From positions 248,001 to 312,000 of the forward strand of contig NZ_JABBPD010000001.1 of NCBI RefSeq assembly GCF_012927445.1: a stretch of 64,000 nt of DNA, written 5' to 3'. Numbering within the stretch: position 1 is the first letter of the stretch; each line of letters begins with the position of its first letter. The position numbers were made by a program, and so were the translations under genes. This stretch comes from Rhodoferax sp. (GTDB lineage Bacteria > Pseudomonadota > Gammaproteobacteria > Burkholderiales > Burkholderiaceae_C). Below, one piece after another: positions 35,499 to 44,585 of this stretch. A model generated the notes under the pieces. That model was given only the letters and a program-made list of their open reading frames with translations, was not told where the DNA came from and did not search any database.

Positions 35499-37295
35499 TC
35501 ACTCCGCCACGAAAGGTGTCAACGCATCCCCTGCCCCGCCTTCAATTTCATGCGAAAAATATTGCTGCACACAGCGCACCACATTCGGCGCCGCCTGCCC
35601 CAGTCCGCAAATGGAGGCATCCACCATCACAGCATTCAGGTCGTCCAGCGTGGCGTTGTCCCAGACGGGCGCTTCCATCAGCTTGGCGGCTTTGGCCGTG
35701 CCGACCCGGCACGGCGTGCACTGGCCGCAACTCTCCGCCGCAAAAAAGCGCATGGCGTTCAGGGCGGCATCCCGCGCCCGGTCCTGCTGGCTCAGTACCA
35801 CCAGGGCGGCCGAGCCGATGAAGCAGCCATGAGGTTGCAAGGTGTCAAAGTCCAGCGGAAGATGGGCGAGGCGGGCCGGCAAAATGCCCCCCGAAGCGCC
35901 ACCCGGCAGGTAGGCATACAGCGTATGCCCGTCCAGCATGCCACCGCAGTATTCGTCAATCAACTCGCGCGCCGTGATGCCGGCCGGGGCCAGTTTGACC
36001 CCCGGCAGCTTGACCCGACCACTGACACTGAAACTGCGCAAGCCGTGGCGACCCTGCCGACCAAAACCGCGAAACCAGTCCGCGCCCTTCTCCACGATGT
36101 CGCGCACCCAGTACAGGGTCTCCAAGTTGTGAACCAGCGTCGGCCGGCCAAACAGGCCTTTCTCGGCCACGTAGGGCGGGCGCAGACGCGGCTCGCCGCG
36201 CTTGCCCTCAAGGCTTTCGAGCATGGCCGACTCTTCACCGCAGACATAGGCGCCGGCGCCACGGCGCAACTCGATGTGTGGCAAGGGACAGGGTGGATCC
36301 GCCTGCAGGGCCTCAATCTCGCGCGTCAACATCTGGCGCGCATCGTGGTATTCATCGCGCAGGTAGAGGTAGCAAGCCTCGGTACCGGTGACCTGGGCGG
36401 CAATCAGCAGGCCCTCCAGAAAGCGGTGCGGGTCGCGCTCCAGGTAGGTACGGTCCTTGAAGGTTCCCGGCTCGCCTTCGTCGATGTTGACCGCCATCAC
36501 ACGCGGCGCGGGCTGCGCGCGCACGATGCGCCATTTGCGCCCTACGGAGAAACCCGCCCCGCCCAAACCCCGCAGGCCGGAGTCTTCCAGGGCGCGGATC
36601 ACGTCTTCGGCTGGCTCTTCACCATTCACCACGGCGGCGGCCAGCACGTAGCCGCCTTGCTGGCGGTAGGTCTTGAATGCTATAAAATCAGTAGCTACTT
36701 GCGCAGTATTGACGAGGGCTACGGCCTCATTCTGTATAAATTTTGAAGCTTCCAGCACCAACACCACGTTGGCATGCGGCACCGCCCGTTGGCCGACCAG
36801 CACAGCGGGCGCCTGCTCACAGCGCCCCAGACAAGGCGCCGCCATCACGCGCACCGTCTCGCCCAGCAAAGCAGGCAGGCGAGACCTCAACTCAGCCGAG
36901 CCGGCCATCGCGCAACTCAGGCCGTCGCACACCCGAACCGTCAGCGCCGCCGGGGTTTGGCCGTCGCCCAGAACCTCGAAGTGGTGGTAGAAGGTGGCCA
37001 CCTCAAACACCTCAACCATGGGCAGTTGCATGTCGCTGGCCAGCGCCACCAGGTGCCGCTCCAACAGACACTGGTAGTGGTCGTTGAGCCGGTGCAGATG
37101 TTCGATCAGCAGGTCACGCCGATGGCCACCCGGCGGTGGCGGGCCAATCAGCGCACGCAGTTCTTGTCTGGATGTGTCATCGACTTGCCGGCCTTTCAGA
37201 TGCGCCACCCGCCTGGCCTTTTGGCGCAGTTGATCCGGCGTCGCCAAGAGCACCGGGAGCAGATCTGCGGTAACAGGCAAAGTAACAGGTTGCAT
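35499..37295 (-). CDS. fdsB: NAD-dependent formate dehydrogenase, fused FdsG-FdsB (NuoE-NuoF) subunit
   Basis: The ATG at 37295 gives about 598 residues. Residues about 1-180 are the NuoE/FdsG-like thioredoxin-fold domain, with [2Fe-2S] ligands in RVCDGLSCAMAG and APCLGRCEQAP (Cys about 123, 128, 155, 159). Residues about 210-590 are the NuoF/FdsB domain: the FMN/NAD site GLRGLGGAGFSVGRKW, NIDEGEPGTFKDR, GAYVCGEESAMLESLEGKRG, and the [4Fe-4S] ligands in SCGQCTPCRVGT plus a later cysteine in ASICGLGQ. In well-known enzymes FdsG and FdsB are separate. The linker (about 184-208) is encoded by a dispersed repeat. fdsA follows, overlapping or within a few bases. No fdsD is visible. Confidence 0.95.
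   Translation of the reverse strand: MQPVTLPVTADLLPVLLATPDQLRQKARRVAHLKGRQVDDTSRQELRALIGPPPPGGHRRDLLIEHLHRLNDHYQCLLERHLVALASDMQLPMVEVFEVATFYHHFEVLGDGQTPAALTVRVCDGLSCAMAGSAELRSRLPALLGETVRVMAAPCLGRCEQAPAVLVGQRAVPHANVVLVLEASKFIQNEAVALVNTAQVATDFIAFKTYRQQGGYVLAAAVVNGEEPAEDVIRALEDSGLRGLGGAGFSVGRKWRIVRAQPAPRVMAVNIDEGEPGTFKDRTYLERDPHRFLEGLLIAAQVTGTEACYLYLRDEYHDARQMLTREIEALQADPPCPLPHIELRRGAGAYVCGEESAMLESLEGKRGEPRLRPPYVAEKGLFGRPTLVHNLETLYWVRDIVEKGADWFRGFGRQGRHGLRSFSVSGRVKLPGVKLAPAGITARELIDEYCGGMLDGHTLYAYLPGGASGGILPARLAHLPLDFDTLQPHGCFIGSAALVVLSQQDRARDAALNAMRFFAAESCGQCTPCRVGTAKAAKLMEAPVWDNATLDDLNAVMVDASICGLGQAAPNVVRCVQQYFSHEIEGGAGDALTPFVAE
36677..36740. repeat. Dispersed short palindromic repeat, copy E (linker of the fdsG-fdsB fusion)
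   Basis: On the minus strand it reads GAGGCCGTAGCCCTCGTCAA, then GCGCAAGTAGCTACTGATTT and TATAGCA, matching the order and key bases of copies B and C. It is entirely coding and gives the linker residues NEAVALVNTAQVATDFIAFK. Confidence 0.6.
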
Positions 37296-37359
37296 GGCTG
37301 ACAAATCGACCAAATTACTGATTAACGGCTAGACCGGCTTGACGAATATCAAACCCAGA

Positions 37360-38451
37360 TCAAGTATCTTTCGAGATTTTGATGGACGGAAACTTGGAAG
37401 AAAAATCCTTGTTTTTCGCCGCAATCGACACCGCCACCTTGCGCGCCACCGCTTTGTAAATGCTGGCCACTTCGCTATCGGGGTCCGACACCACGGTGGG
37501 CTTGCCATTGTCGGCCTGCAGACGGATCTGCATATCGAGCGGCAAGGCGCCCAGGTAATCCATGCCGTAGTCGGCCGCCATCTTTTTGCCACCGTCAGCG
37601 CCAAAAATGTGCTCGACATGGCCGCAGTTGCTGCAGACATGCACCGCCATGTTTTCCACGATGCCCAGAATCGGCACGCCGACTTTTTCGAACATCTTGA
37701 TGCCTTTTTTGGCATCCAGCAGCGCAATGTCCTGCGGCGTCGTCACCACCACGGCGCCAGTCATGGGCACGCGTTGCGACAGGGTCAGCTGAATGTCGCC
37801 GGTGCCGGGTGGCATGTCGACAATCAGATAGTCCAGATCGCGCCAGTTGGTCTGGCGCAGCAACTGCTCCAGCGCCTGGGTCGCCATCGGGCCGCGCCAG
37901 ATCATGGCTTCGTCCTGTGCCACCAGAAAACCGATCGACATGACTTGCACGCCGTAGTTCTCCAGCGGCTCCATGGTTTGTCCATCGGTACTGTCCGGCT
38001 TGCCGCTGATGCCCATCATCATCGGCACGCTGGGGCCGTAAATATCGGCATCCAGCAGCCCCACACTGGCGCCTTCAGCGGCCAGCGCCAGCGCCAGATT
38101 GACGGCGGTGGTGCTCTTGCCGACGCCGCCCTTGCCGGAAGCCACCGCCACGATGTTCTTCACCTTGGGCAACAACTGCACGCCGCGCTGCACCGAATGC
38201 GGCACGATCTTCATGCTGACGTTGACCGACACGTTGTCCACGCCCGCCACGCCTTTGGCGGCGGCGATCAGCGCCTTGCGAAAGCCGGGGATCTGGCTTT
38301 TGGCCGGATAGCCCAGTTCAACGTCAAAGGCCACATCACCGTCGGTGAGGGTCAAATTCTTGATGGATTTGGAGGACACGAAGTCGCGCCCGGTATTGGG
38401 ATCGATCACACTTTTAAGTGCGTCCATCAGCATCTGTTCTGTCACGGCCAT
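37360..38451 (-). CDS. apbC: Iron-sulfur cluster carrier protein ApbC/Mrp (P-loop ATPase)
   Basis: A 363-residue Mrp/NBP35-family protein that binds and transfers [4Fe-4S] clusters to apoproteins. An N-terminal MIP18-like domain (about 1-80, DUF59) precedes the ATPase domain with the deviant Walker A SGKGGVGKST, switch region LLDADIYGPS, and VDMPPGTGD. The cluster-binding CxxC is CSNCGH (about residues 272-275). The ATG at 38451 is the normal start. It is upstream of and co-directional with the fds genes (64 bp gap), so it could supply clusters to the many Fe-S subunits in this region, though Mrp genes are general housekeeping genes. Confidence 0.95.
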   Translation of the reverse strand: MAVTEQMLMDALKSVIDPNTGRDFVSSKSIKNLTLTDGDVAFDVELGYPAKSQIPGFRKALIAAAKGVAGVDNVSVNVSMKIVPHSVQRGVQLLPKVKNIVAVASGKGGVGKSTTAVNLALALAAEGASVGLLDADIYGPSVPMMMGISGKPDSTDGQTMEPLENYGVQVMSIGFLVAQDEAMIWRGPMATQALEQLLRQTNWRDLDYLIVDMPPGTGDIQLTLSQRVPMTGAVVVTTPQDIALLDAKKGIKMFEKVGVPILGIVENMAVHVCSNCGHVEHIFGADGGKKMAADYGMDYLGALPLDMQIRLQADNGKPTVVSDPDSEVASIYKAVARKVAVSIAAKNKDFSSKFPSIKISKDT

Positions 38452-38592
38452 TGATTACTCCTGAAGGCCGCTAGTCTAGCGAATACTGCCTTAACCTTGC
38501 TGGCGTAGGCGAATCGGGGTTGTCCCCGAAAAAGCGTGCTTTTCCCCGCTTTCCGGTTCTTGCCCGCCCTGGTGCGGGCCGATAATGATTTC

Positions 38593-39879
38593 ATGCTGAA
38601 TTCTTTGCCCACGACGCCCTCTACCACCGGGCTGCTGCTGACCGGCGGCGGGGCGCGTGCGGCCTACCAGGTCGGGGTGCTGGAGGCCATCGCCGACATC
38701 CGCAAAGTTGCCGGCGCACAAGGGCCGGCCAACCCGTTTCCGATCATCACCGGCACCTCGGCCGGGGCCATCAATGCCGCAGCACTGGCCTGTGGCGCCG
38801 ATGATTTTGATGGCACGGTGCGCCGCATCGCCGAGGTCTGGAAAAACTTCGAGGCGCACCAGGTCTACCGGGCCGACTCGTTGAGCATGCTGCGCTCGGG
38901 CGCCACCTGGATGACGCTGCTGTCAGTGGGCTGGCTGGTGGCGAAATGGCGGCGCCTGAAACCACGCTCCCTGCTGGACAACGCACCGTTGGCCGAGCTG
39001 CTCAAACAACTGGTGCCGCTAGAGCGTCTGCCCTACCTGATTCGCAAGGGGCATATGCAGGCGCTGGCCGTTACCGCATCAAGCTACAGCTCGGGCGAGC
39101 ACGTCACTTTTTTCGAGGGTCACAAACGCCTGCGGCCTTGGGTGCGGTCGCAGCGCCGCTCGGTACGCGACCACATCACGCATGCCCATCTGCTGGCGTC
39201 ATCGGCGATTCCCTTTGTGTTTCCGGCCACGCCCCTGCAAATCGACGGAAAAACCGAGTATTTTGGCGACGGCTCCATGCGCCAGTCCGCGCCCATCGCC
39301 GCCGCGATCCATTTGGGCGCCACGCGGATACTGATGGTAGGGGCCGGACGCATGCATGAGCCCAAAAATGAAGTCCATCTGCACACCAACAGCAGCTACC
39401 CGTCGCTGGCGCAGATTGCCGGCCACGCGCTGTCCAACATCTTTCTGGACGCGCTGGCGGTGGATGTGGAACGGGTGCGCCGCATTAACCAGACCCTGTC
39501 ACTGGTACCGCCCGAGGCGCGCGGTGGCAGCGCCCTGCGAACCATCGGGTTGCTGGTGATTGCGCCTTCGCAACGGCTGGACGCGATCGCCGCCCGCCAT
39601 GTGGGCGAATTACCGCCCGCAGTGCGCACCATGCTCGGCGGCGTGGGAGTGTCCTCCAGCGCGGCTGACATCAAAGGCGCGGCGCTGGCGAGCTATTTGC
39701 TGTTCGAGAGTGGGTACACCCAAGAGTTGATGGCACTGGGCTATGCGGATGCAATGCGGCAACGCCCAGAGATTTGCGCCTTTTTTGGATGGACCGATTC
39801 CCAACCGCCGGACAGCAGCACCTACCCCAGCCCCAAACCCAAGACCGATCGCAGGCGAGACCCGCTACGTCTGCGCTGA
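38593..39879 (+). CDS. Patatin-like phospholipase family protein
   Basis: The ATG at 38593 (MLNSLPTTPSTTGLLLTGGG) gives 428 residues. The patatin domain has the oxyanion-hole motif GGGARAAYQVG, the nucleophile elbow GTSAG with the catalytic serine, and the second dyad residue aspartate in FGDGSMRQ. The family hydrolyses acyl ester bonds of phospholipids or neutral lipids. No signal peptide is seen; a short hydrophobic stretch near SVGWLVAKW may touch the membrane. It is divergent from apbC, and the CRISPR array begins 80 bp downstream. The substrate is unknown. Confidence 0.92.
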   Translation: MLNSLPTTPSTTGLLLTGGGARAAYQVGVLEAIADIRKVAGAQGPANPFPIITGTSAGAINAAALACGADDFDGTVRRIAEVWKNFEAHQVYRADSLSMLRSGATWMTLLSVGWLVAKWRRLKPRSLLDNAPLAELLKQLVPLERLPYLIRKGHMQALAVTASSYSSGEHVTFFEGHKRLRPWVRSQRRSVRDHITHAHLLASSAIPFVFPATPLQIDGKTEYFGDGSMRQSAPIAAAIHLGATRILMVGAGRMHEPKNEVHLHTNSSYPSLAQIAGHALSNIFLDALAVDVERVRRINQTLSLVPPEARGGSALRTIGLLVIAPSQRLDAIAARHVGELPPAVRTMLGGVGVSSSAADIKGAALASYLLFESGYTQELMALGYADAMRQRPEICAFFGWTDSQPPDSSTYPSPKPKTDRRRDPLRLR

Positions 39880-39959
39880 TATTTTTATTCAGCTGGAGGT
39901 CGGTTGGATGCATGAAAACCTTGTGCCATGCGTTGGCGCGATGCCCAGAACCCACCCCC

Positions 39960-42346
39960 GTTTTAATCCACGCCCGGCATTGCTGCCGGGCGAATCCGGA
40001 CGAACCGGCAACGGCGCTCAGACGACTTGCTGTTTCAATCCACGCCCGGCATTGCTGCCGGGCGAATCCGGCATATTGATAATCAACCGCTTGCACTCAC
40101 CATTGTTTCAATCCACGCCCGGCATTGCTGCCGGGCGAATCTTCAGCCGGTCGGACACATCGTCAAACACGGCGGGTTTCAATCCACGCCCGGCATTGCT
40201 GCCGGGCGAATCCAAAGCGCACATCACTGACAACAAAGTGGGTCAAGGTGGTTTCAATCCACGCCCGGCATTGCTGCCGGGCGAATCGTGGGTGCGTCGC
40301 TTCCAAACGAGCGCTGCATGCGGTTTCAATCCACGCCCGGCATTGCTGCCGGGCGAATCATCGCCCGCTGCTTGCTCGATGCCGTACTTCGACGTGTTTC
40401 AATCCACGCCCGGCATTGCTGCCGGGCGAATCGGTAGCAGCGGTAATGTCAACCACAGCGTAAGCAGTTTCAATCCACGCCCGGCATTGCTGCCGGGCGA
40501 ATCTCGGCAAGCGGGCATTGCGGGCAACTGGCTCGGGTTTCAATCCACGCCCGGCATTGCTGCCGGGCGAATCATGAGCGCCACACCGGGCCAACCACCA
40601 GCGAGAGTTTCAATCCACGCCCGGCATTGCTGCCGGGCGAATCACCTTTTCCATTGAACACCGGCCGATGTTCAACAGGTTTCAATCCACGCCCGGCATT
40701 GCTGCCGGGCGAATCCAAAAACCCCCAACAAGTAAGCAAGCTAGCGACCGGTTTCAATCCACGCCCGGCATTGCTGCCGGGCGAATCACTGGCGAGGCCG
40801 ACGTTACGTGTTCTAAAACGGGTTTCAATCCACGCCCGGCATTGCTGCCGGGCGAATCCCGGCCTTGGATATTCACCGCCACACTCAACCGGTTTCAATC
40901 CACGCCCGGCATTGCTGCCGGGCGAATCTATTTTCTGAACGCCGCCGAAACCACGAACAACCGGTTTCAATCCACGCCCGGCATTGCTGCCGGGCGAATC
41001 CCACTGCAGCTTGCAGGCTGACGGCTTCGATCAGTTTCAATCCACGCCCGGCATTGCTGCCGGGCGAATCTGAAAGCATGAGCAAGCAACCCACTATCAC
41101 ATTGTTTCAATCCACGCCCGGCATTGCTGCCGGGCGAATCGAACGCACTGGCCCGGCTGGACCTGATGGTGCGGTTTCAATCCACGCCCGGCATTGCTGC
41201 CGGGCGAATCATGGCCGAGTTAACCAAGCTCGATAACGTTGAGGTTTCAATCCACGCCCGGCATTGCTGCCGGGCGAATCCCTTTTCACCACCATCGAAC
41301 CGGCAATACGGTATTGTTTCAATCCACGCCCGGCATTGCTGCCGGGCGAATCCGTCCCGGTTGACTTTGCCGGCGCTATGAAGGGGTTTCAATCCACGCC
41401 CGGCATTGCTGCCGGGCGAATCGTGCGTTCTTGGGCAGGCGAGGGCTGGGTATGAATGGTTTCAATCCACGCCCGGCATTGCTGCCGGGCGAATCAAAGG
41501 CCGAGCAGCTGCGCGAGAGCATCCGAAAGGTTTCAATCCACGCCCGGCATTGCTGCCGGGCGAATCCATGGTCAACGGCAACCAGCTTGCTATCAAAGCG
41601 TTTCAATCCACGCCCGGCATTGCTGCCGGGCGAATCTCTTGCCGACAAGCGCGAGGACACCTTCTTGATGGGTTTCAATCCACGCCCGGCATTGCTGCCG
41701 GGCGAATCATCTGTTGGAATGTACTTGCCTCGCCTGATGATGTTTCAATCCACGCCCGGCATTGCTGCCGGGCGAATCTTCATTTGTCGTCCCAGCCCAT
41801 TGATTCCCAGTTGTTTCAATCCACGCCCGGCATTGCTGCCGGGCGAATCTGACCTCGGCTTGTACCAAGAGGGCTTCAGTAAGTTTCAATCCACGCCCGG
41901 CATTGCTGCCGGGCGAATCACCGCCCCCACCTCGGTCATCAAAGACCCTAGTGAAGTTTCAATCCACGCCCGGCATTGCTGCCGGGCGAATCCGCAACCA
42001 CGCTCACAGCTGCACAGTCTGGTCAGTTTCAATCCACGCCCGGCATTGCTGCCGGGCGAATCAATGCGGCCCGCACTTTGCGCGCGGGTACTGGCGTTTC
42101 AATCCACGCCCGGCATTGCTGCCGGGCGAATCCTGGTTTGCCTGGCGTTATAGCTATCAACTTGAGTTTCAATCCACGCCCGGCATTGCTGCCGGGCGAA
42201 TCTTCACCGTAAGGCACACGTCGCGCAGCTTGTCCTGTTTCAATCCACGCCCGGCATTGCTGCCGGGCGAATCAATTTGTCATCTGTTATCTCTGCGGCA
42301 GGCCAGTACGTTTCAATCCACGCCCGGCATTGCTGCCGGGCGAATC
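39960..42346 (-). CRISPR. Type I-C CRISPR array, 34 repeats and 33 spacers
   Basis: 37-bp repeats begin at 39960, 40032, 40105, 40176, 40251, 40323 and so on to 42310; spacers are 33-38 bp. On the plus strand the repeat starts GTTTCAATCCAC, so the crRNA sense is the minus strand and ends GTGGATTGAAAC, the handle typical of subtype I-C. The repeat contains a perfect 8-bp hairpin (GCCCGGCA / TGCCGGGC) with a four-base loop, GCAA in the RNA sense. All repeats look identical by eye except the one at 39960 (C to T at position 5), which marks the old, trailer end. The leader and the cas operon lie at the other end (42347 onward). No gene lies inside; the open frames are repeat artefacts. Confidence 0.99.
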
Positions 42347-42571
42347 CCCGCGTCGCTAACGCATTGTTTCCACACGATTTTTTCGTTCAGTTGCGCGAAC
42401 CTGGTGGAAAGTACAAATATTTTGAAATTCAAAAACATGGAAATTAAAAAAACTTGAATCAATTCAATAGCTTGCAGAGGGCGCGAACCTCTAGGTGAAA
42501 AGTCAGTCACTTGGGGTCCGCGCTGGCAACCTTATCACGGGAATGACCTCATGTACGGCAAATAGCATCAA
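42347..42571 (-). promoter_or_regulatory. CRISPR leader
   Basis: An AT-rich 225-bp stretch between cas2 and the newest repeat. It should contain the array promoter (minus strand) and Cas1-Cas2 integration signals. Two direct repeats, GCGCGAACCTGGTGGAAAGT at 42393 and GCGCGAACCTCTAGGTGAAA at 42481, lie 88 bp apart. Between them is an A/T run (42411-42465) including AAATTAAAAAAACTTGAATC. Confidence 0.75.
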
Positions 42572-42862
42572 TCAAAGTACCAACGGCGCATCAAAATCCA
42601 CGGCAATAAATGCGCCATGCTCAAGCACTTCAAATCCGCGTGTGGCTGGTATGCGGTACAAACGCAGGCAGTCTGTCTTAGGGTCGATTTCTGACAGTAA
42701 TTCGCGCTCAAGGGCTTCAAATTTTGCGATATCCAACTGGCATTCAAAAACCGATTTTTGTACCCGTTGCCCTATGCCCTCGCAAACTCGCGCCACTCGG
42801 CGCAAGCGGCGGCGCCCCGCTTTGGTTTCGGTACTGACGTCATAACAAACAAGCACCAGCAT
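42572..42862 (-). CDS. cas2: CRISPR-associated endonuclease Cas2
   Basis: This 96-residue protein starts [20 protein letters not shown], the ferredoxin-fold Cas2 beginning with the metal-binding aspartate in YDVST. It continues with [11 protein letters not shown] and CLRLYRIP. With Cas1 it forms the adaptation complex that integrates new spacers. It lies nine bases after cas1 and is the last gene of the cas operon, facing the leader. Confidence 0.97.
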   Translation of the reverse strand: MLVLVCYDVSTETKAGRRRLRRVARVCEGIGQRVQKSVFECQLDIAKFEALERELLSEIDPKTDCLRLYRIPATRGFEVLEHGAFIAVDFDAPLVL

Positions 42863-42871
42863 CTTCAGCCT

Positions 42872-43900
42872 TTACTTCGCCACAAAGGGCACATAGGGTG
42901 CGCCGTCTTCGCGCATGGCGCGCGCCAGCAAGCGGGCCTGCACCAAGGGCACCAGTCCCAGCGGCACGGATTGCGCCAGCAGGGGGTGATTGATTTCATC
43001 CTTCTTGCGCTCCTGATACGCCACCACAACGGCCTTGCGCGCATCCGGTTCTAACAGCACGCCACCGCCCTCGCGCAACACAAAATCATCCGCACCCAGC
43101 TGGCCCCGGTTTATCAGCGTCAGGGCCAGTCGATCAGCCCAGGGACGAAATTCTTCCATCAAGTCCAGCGCCAAAGCGGCACGACCGGGACGCAAGGCGT
43201 GCAAAAAGCCCACTTGTGGGTCCAACCCGGCAGCCTCCAGCGCGCTGCGGCAATCGTTCATCCACATTGCATACAAAAAAGACAGCATGGCGTTGAAGCG
43301 ATCGCGTGGCGGCCGACGCGTGCGTCCGTCCATCGTAAAAGCGGCCCGCTGATCGGGGCGCACCAGCAGACTCAAGCCGCTGAAATATTGACGCGCGGCG
43401 GAACCCTCCACGCCGCGCAGGCTGTCCAGGTCTGTGACCTCGGGCAATGCACGCAGGGCGGCGGCGAGGTCATCGGCCAAACGCGTCAGCACCTTGGCTT
43501 CATCTTCTACCTTGGCCTCGCGGGCACCGCGTTGCAACACTTGTCGGGTGTTCTTGATCTTGCCCGCTACGCTGGCACGGGCCATGTCGAGTGTGAAGGC
43601 GGGGTCGGCCACGCGCTGAAACTGCGCTTGGCGCAGCAACACGTTGCCGGTGACCGCGCCCTCCAGACGGGCTTTGAAGCGGCCATTGTCATCCAGAAGA
43701 ACCAGCGCAATGCCGCTTTCGGCCAGCCGGTGCATGAGCGGCGCCGACAAACCAATATGGCCAAAACAGACGACCGAACTCAAGTGATGCAAGGGCACGC
43801 GCAGCCGCGTCTCGCGCTCCACTTCAACGCGCAGGGTGTCGTTATCGAGCCGCAAATAGGTCTCGGGTGTGGTGATGTAGAGGGTGTTAAGGAGTTGCAT
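42872..43900 (-). CDS. cas1: CRISPR-associated endonuclease/integrase Cas1 (subtype I-C)
   Basis: The ATG at 43900 (MQLLNTLYITTPETYL) gives 342 residues; an in-frame TTG six bases upstream is less likely. The beta-sheet N-domain precedes the helical catalytic domain. Metal ligands are visible as the glutamate in GVEGSAARQYF, the histidine in GFLHALRPGR and the acidic pair in DLMEEFRP. It integrates spacers together with Cas2, with Cas4 probably selecting the PAM end. It lies 24 bases after cas4. All catalytic residues are present, so adaptation should be functional. Confidence 0.97.
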   Translation of the reverse strand: MQLLNTLYITTPETYLRLDNDTLRVEVERETRLRVPLHHLSSVVCFGHIGLSAPLMHRLAESGIALVLLDDNGRFKARLEGAVTGNVLLRQAQFQRVADPAFTLDMARASVAGKIKNTRQVLQRGAREAKVEDEAKVLTRLADDLAAALRALPEVTDLDSLRGVEGSAARQYFSGLSLLVRPDQRAAFTMDGRTRRPPRDRFNAMLSFLYAMWMNDCRSALEAAGLDPQVGFLHALRPGRAALALDLMEEFRPWADRLALTLINRGQLGADDFVLREGGGVLLEPDARKAVVVAYQERKKDEINHPLLAQSVPLGLVPLVQARLLARAMREDGAPYVPFVAK

Positions 43901-43924
43901 GGTCAAGCCAATTCACAGAAGGCG

Positions 43925-44563
43925 CTAGGCGTCGGGGTCAAACAGGGCGGCACGAGCGGCAATCAAGCCCTTGTGCGTGGCTTGTGGTTGGCAGCGTTCC
44001 TGCAACGAGCAGGCTTTGCAGCGTTTGACTGCCTGCTCGGCACCCAAGGGCGGGGGCAATTCGCCGCTGGTCAACATGTGGCGAATGGCATCGGCGGTTT
44101 GCGCCACGTCTGCACGCAGTTGGTCTGTGATTTCGACCACACGGCGGCGTTTGGAGGTGGCGTAGTAAAGGGCGCCCTCGTTGACGGGTTTTCCGGTCAT
44201 GGCTTGCAGGCACAGCGCCTGGGCTGCCAGTTGCAGGTCGTCGCACGCGGCAATGTCGGCGGCTTTGTTGCGGCTGCCATGTTTGTATTCGACCGGATAA
44301 GGCACGCCTCCGGCCAAAAACTCTACCACGTCGGACTTACCCAGCAAACCTATGTCGTCATGCCACAGCGGCAAGGCGCGCTCGACGCGCACGCCTTTGG
44401 CGGTTTCAACGCCGGGCTGGTCAACTTTGGCGTGCAGCGCCTGGCCACGCAGGGTGTAGATGTTTTCATCAAACACCTGCTCCAGGTGAATCAGGCCGCA
44501 CTGGCGCGGGCAATAGCGCCAGTGTTGCAGGGCAGACAGGGGAATTTTTTCAGACTCGTCCAT
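43925..44563 (-). CDS. cas4: CRISPR-associated exonuclease Cas4
   Basis: This 212-residue RecB-type nuclease has one N-terminal cysteine of the [4Fe-4S] cluster in HWRYCPRQCGL and three in the C-terminal CKACSLQERC. Nuclease motifs are GKSDVVEF (aspartate) and YPVEYKHG (glutamate and lysine), followed by QLAAQALCLQ. In type I-C systems Cas4 trims prespacers and ensures PAM-correct integration. It lies 22 bases after the BRO-N gene that separates it from cas7. No clear Shine-Dalgarno sequence precedes its ATG, so its translation may depend on upstream coupling. Confidence 0.96.
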   Translation of the reverse strand: MDESEKIPLSALQHWRYCPRQCGLIHLEQVFDENIYTLRGQALHAKVDQPGVETAKGVRVERALPLWHDDIGLLGKSDVVEFLAGGVPYPVEYKHGSRNKAADIAACDDLQLAAQALCLQAMTGKPVNEGALYYATSKRRRVVEITDQLRADVAQTADAIRHMLTSGELPPPLGAEQAVKRCKACSLQERCQPQATHKGLIAARAALFDPDA

Positions 44564-44585
44564 ACAGTTTGCGATGATGTGTGCC

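Noticed and set aside
42133..42165. Spacer targeting the dispersed repeat family (contains ATAGCTATCAA)
   Set aside because: Only about 11 bases resemble the repeat arm, too few for a self-target without an exact search.
39743..42457. Many long plus- and minus-strand open frames across the CRISPR array
   Set aside because: They arise because the 37-bp repeat lacks stops in some frames; the translations just repeat the same peptide (for example QSTPGIAAGRI) with spacer-encoded filler.
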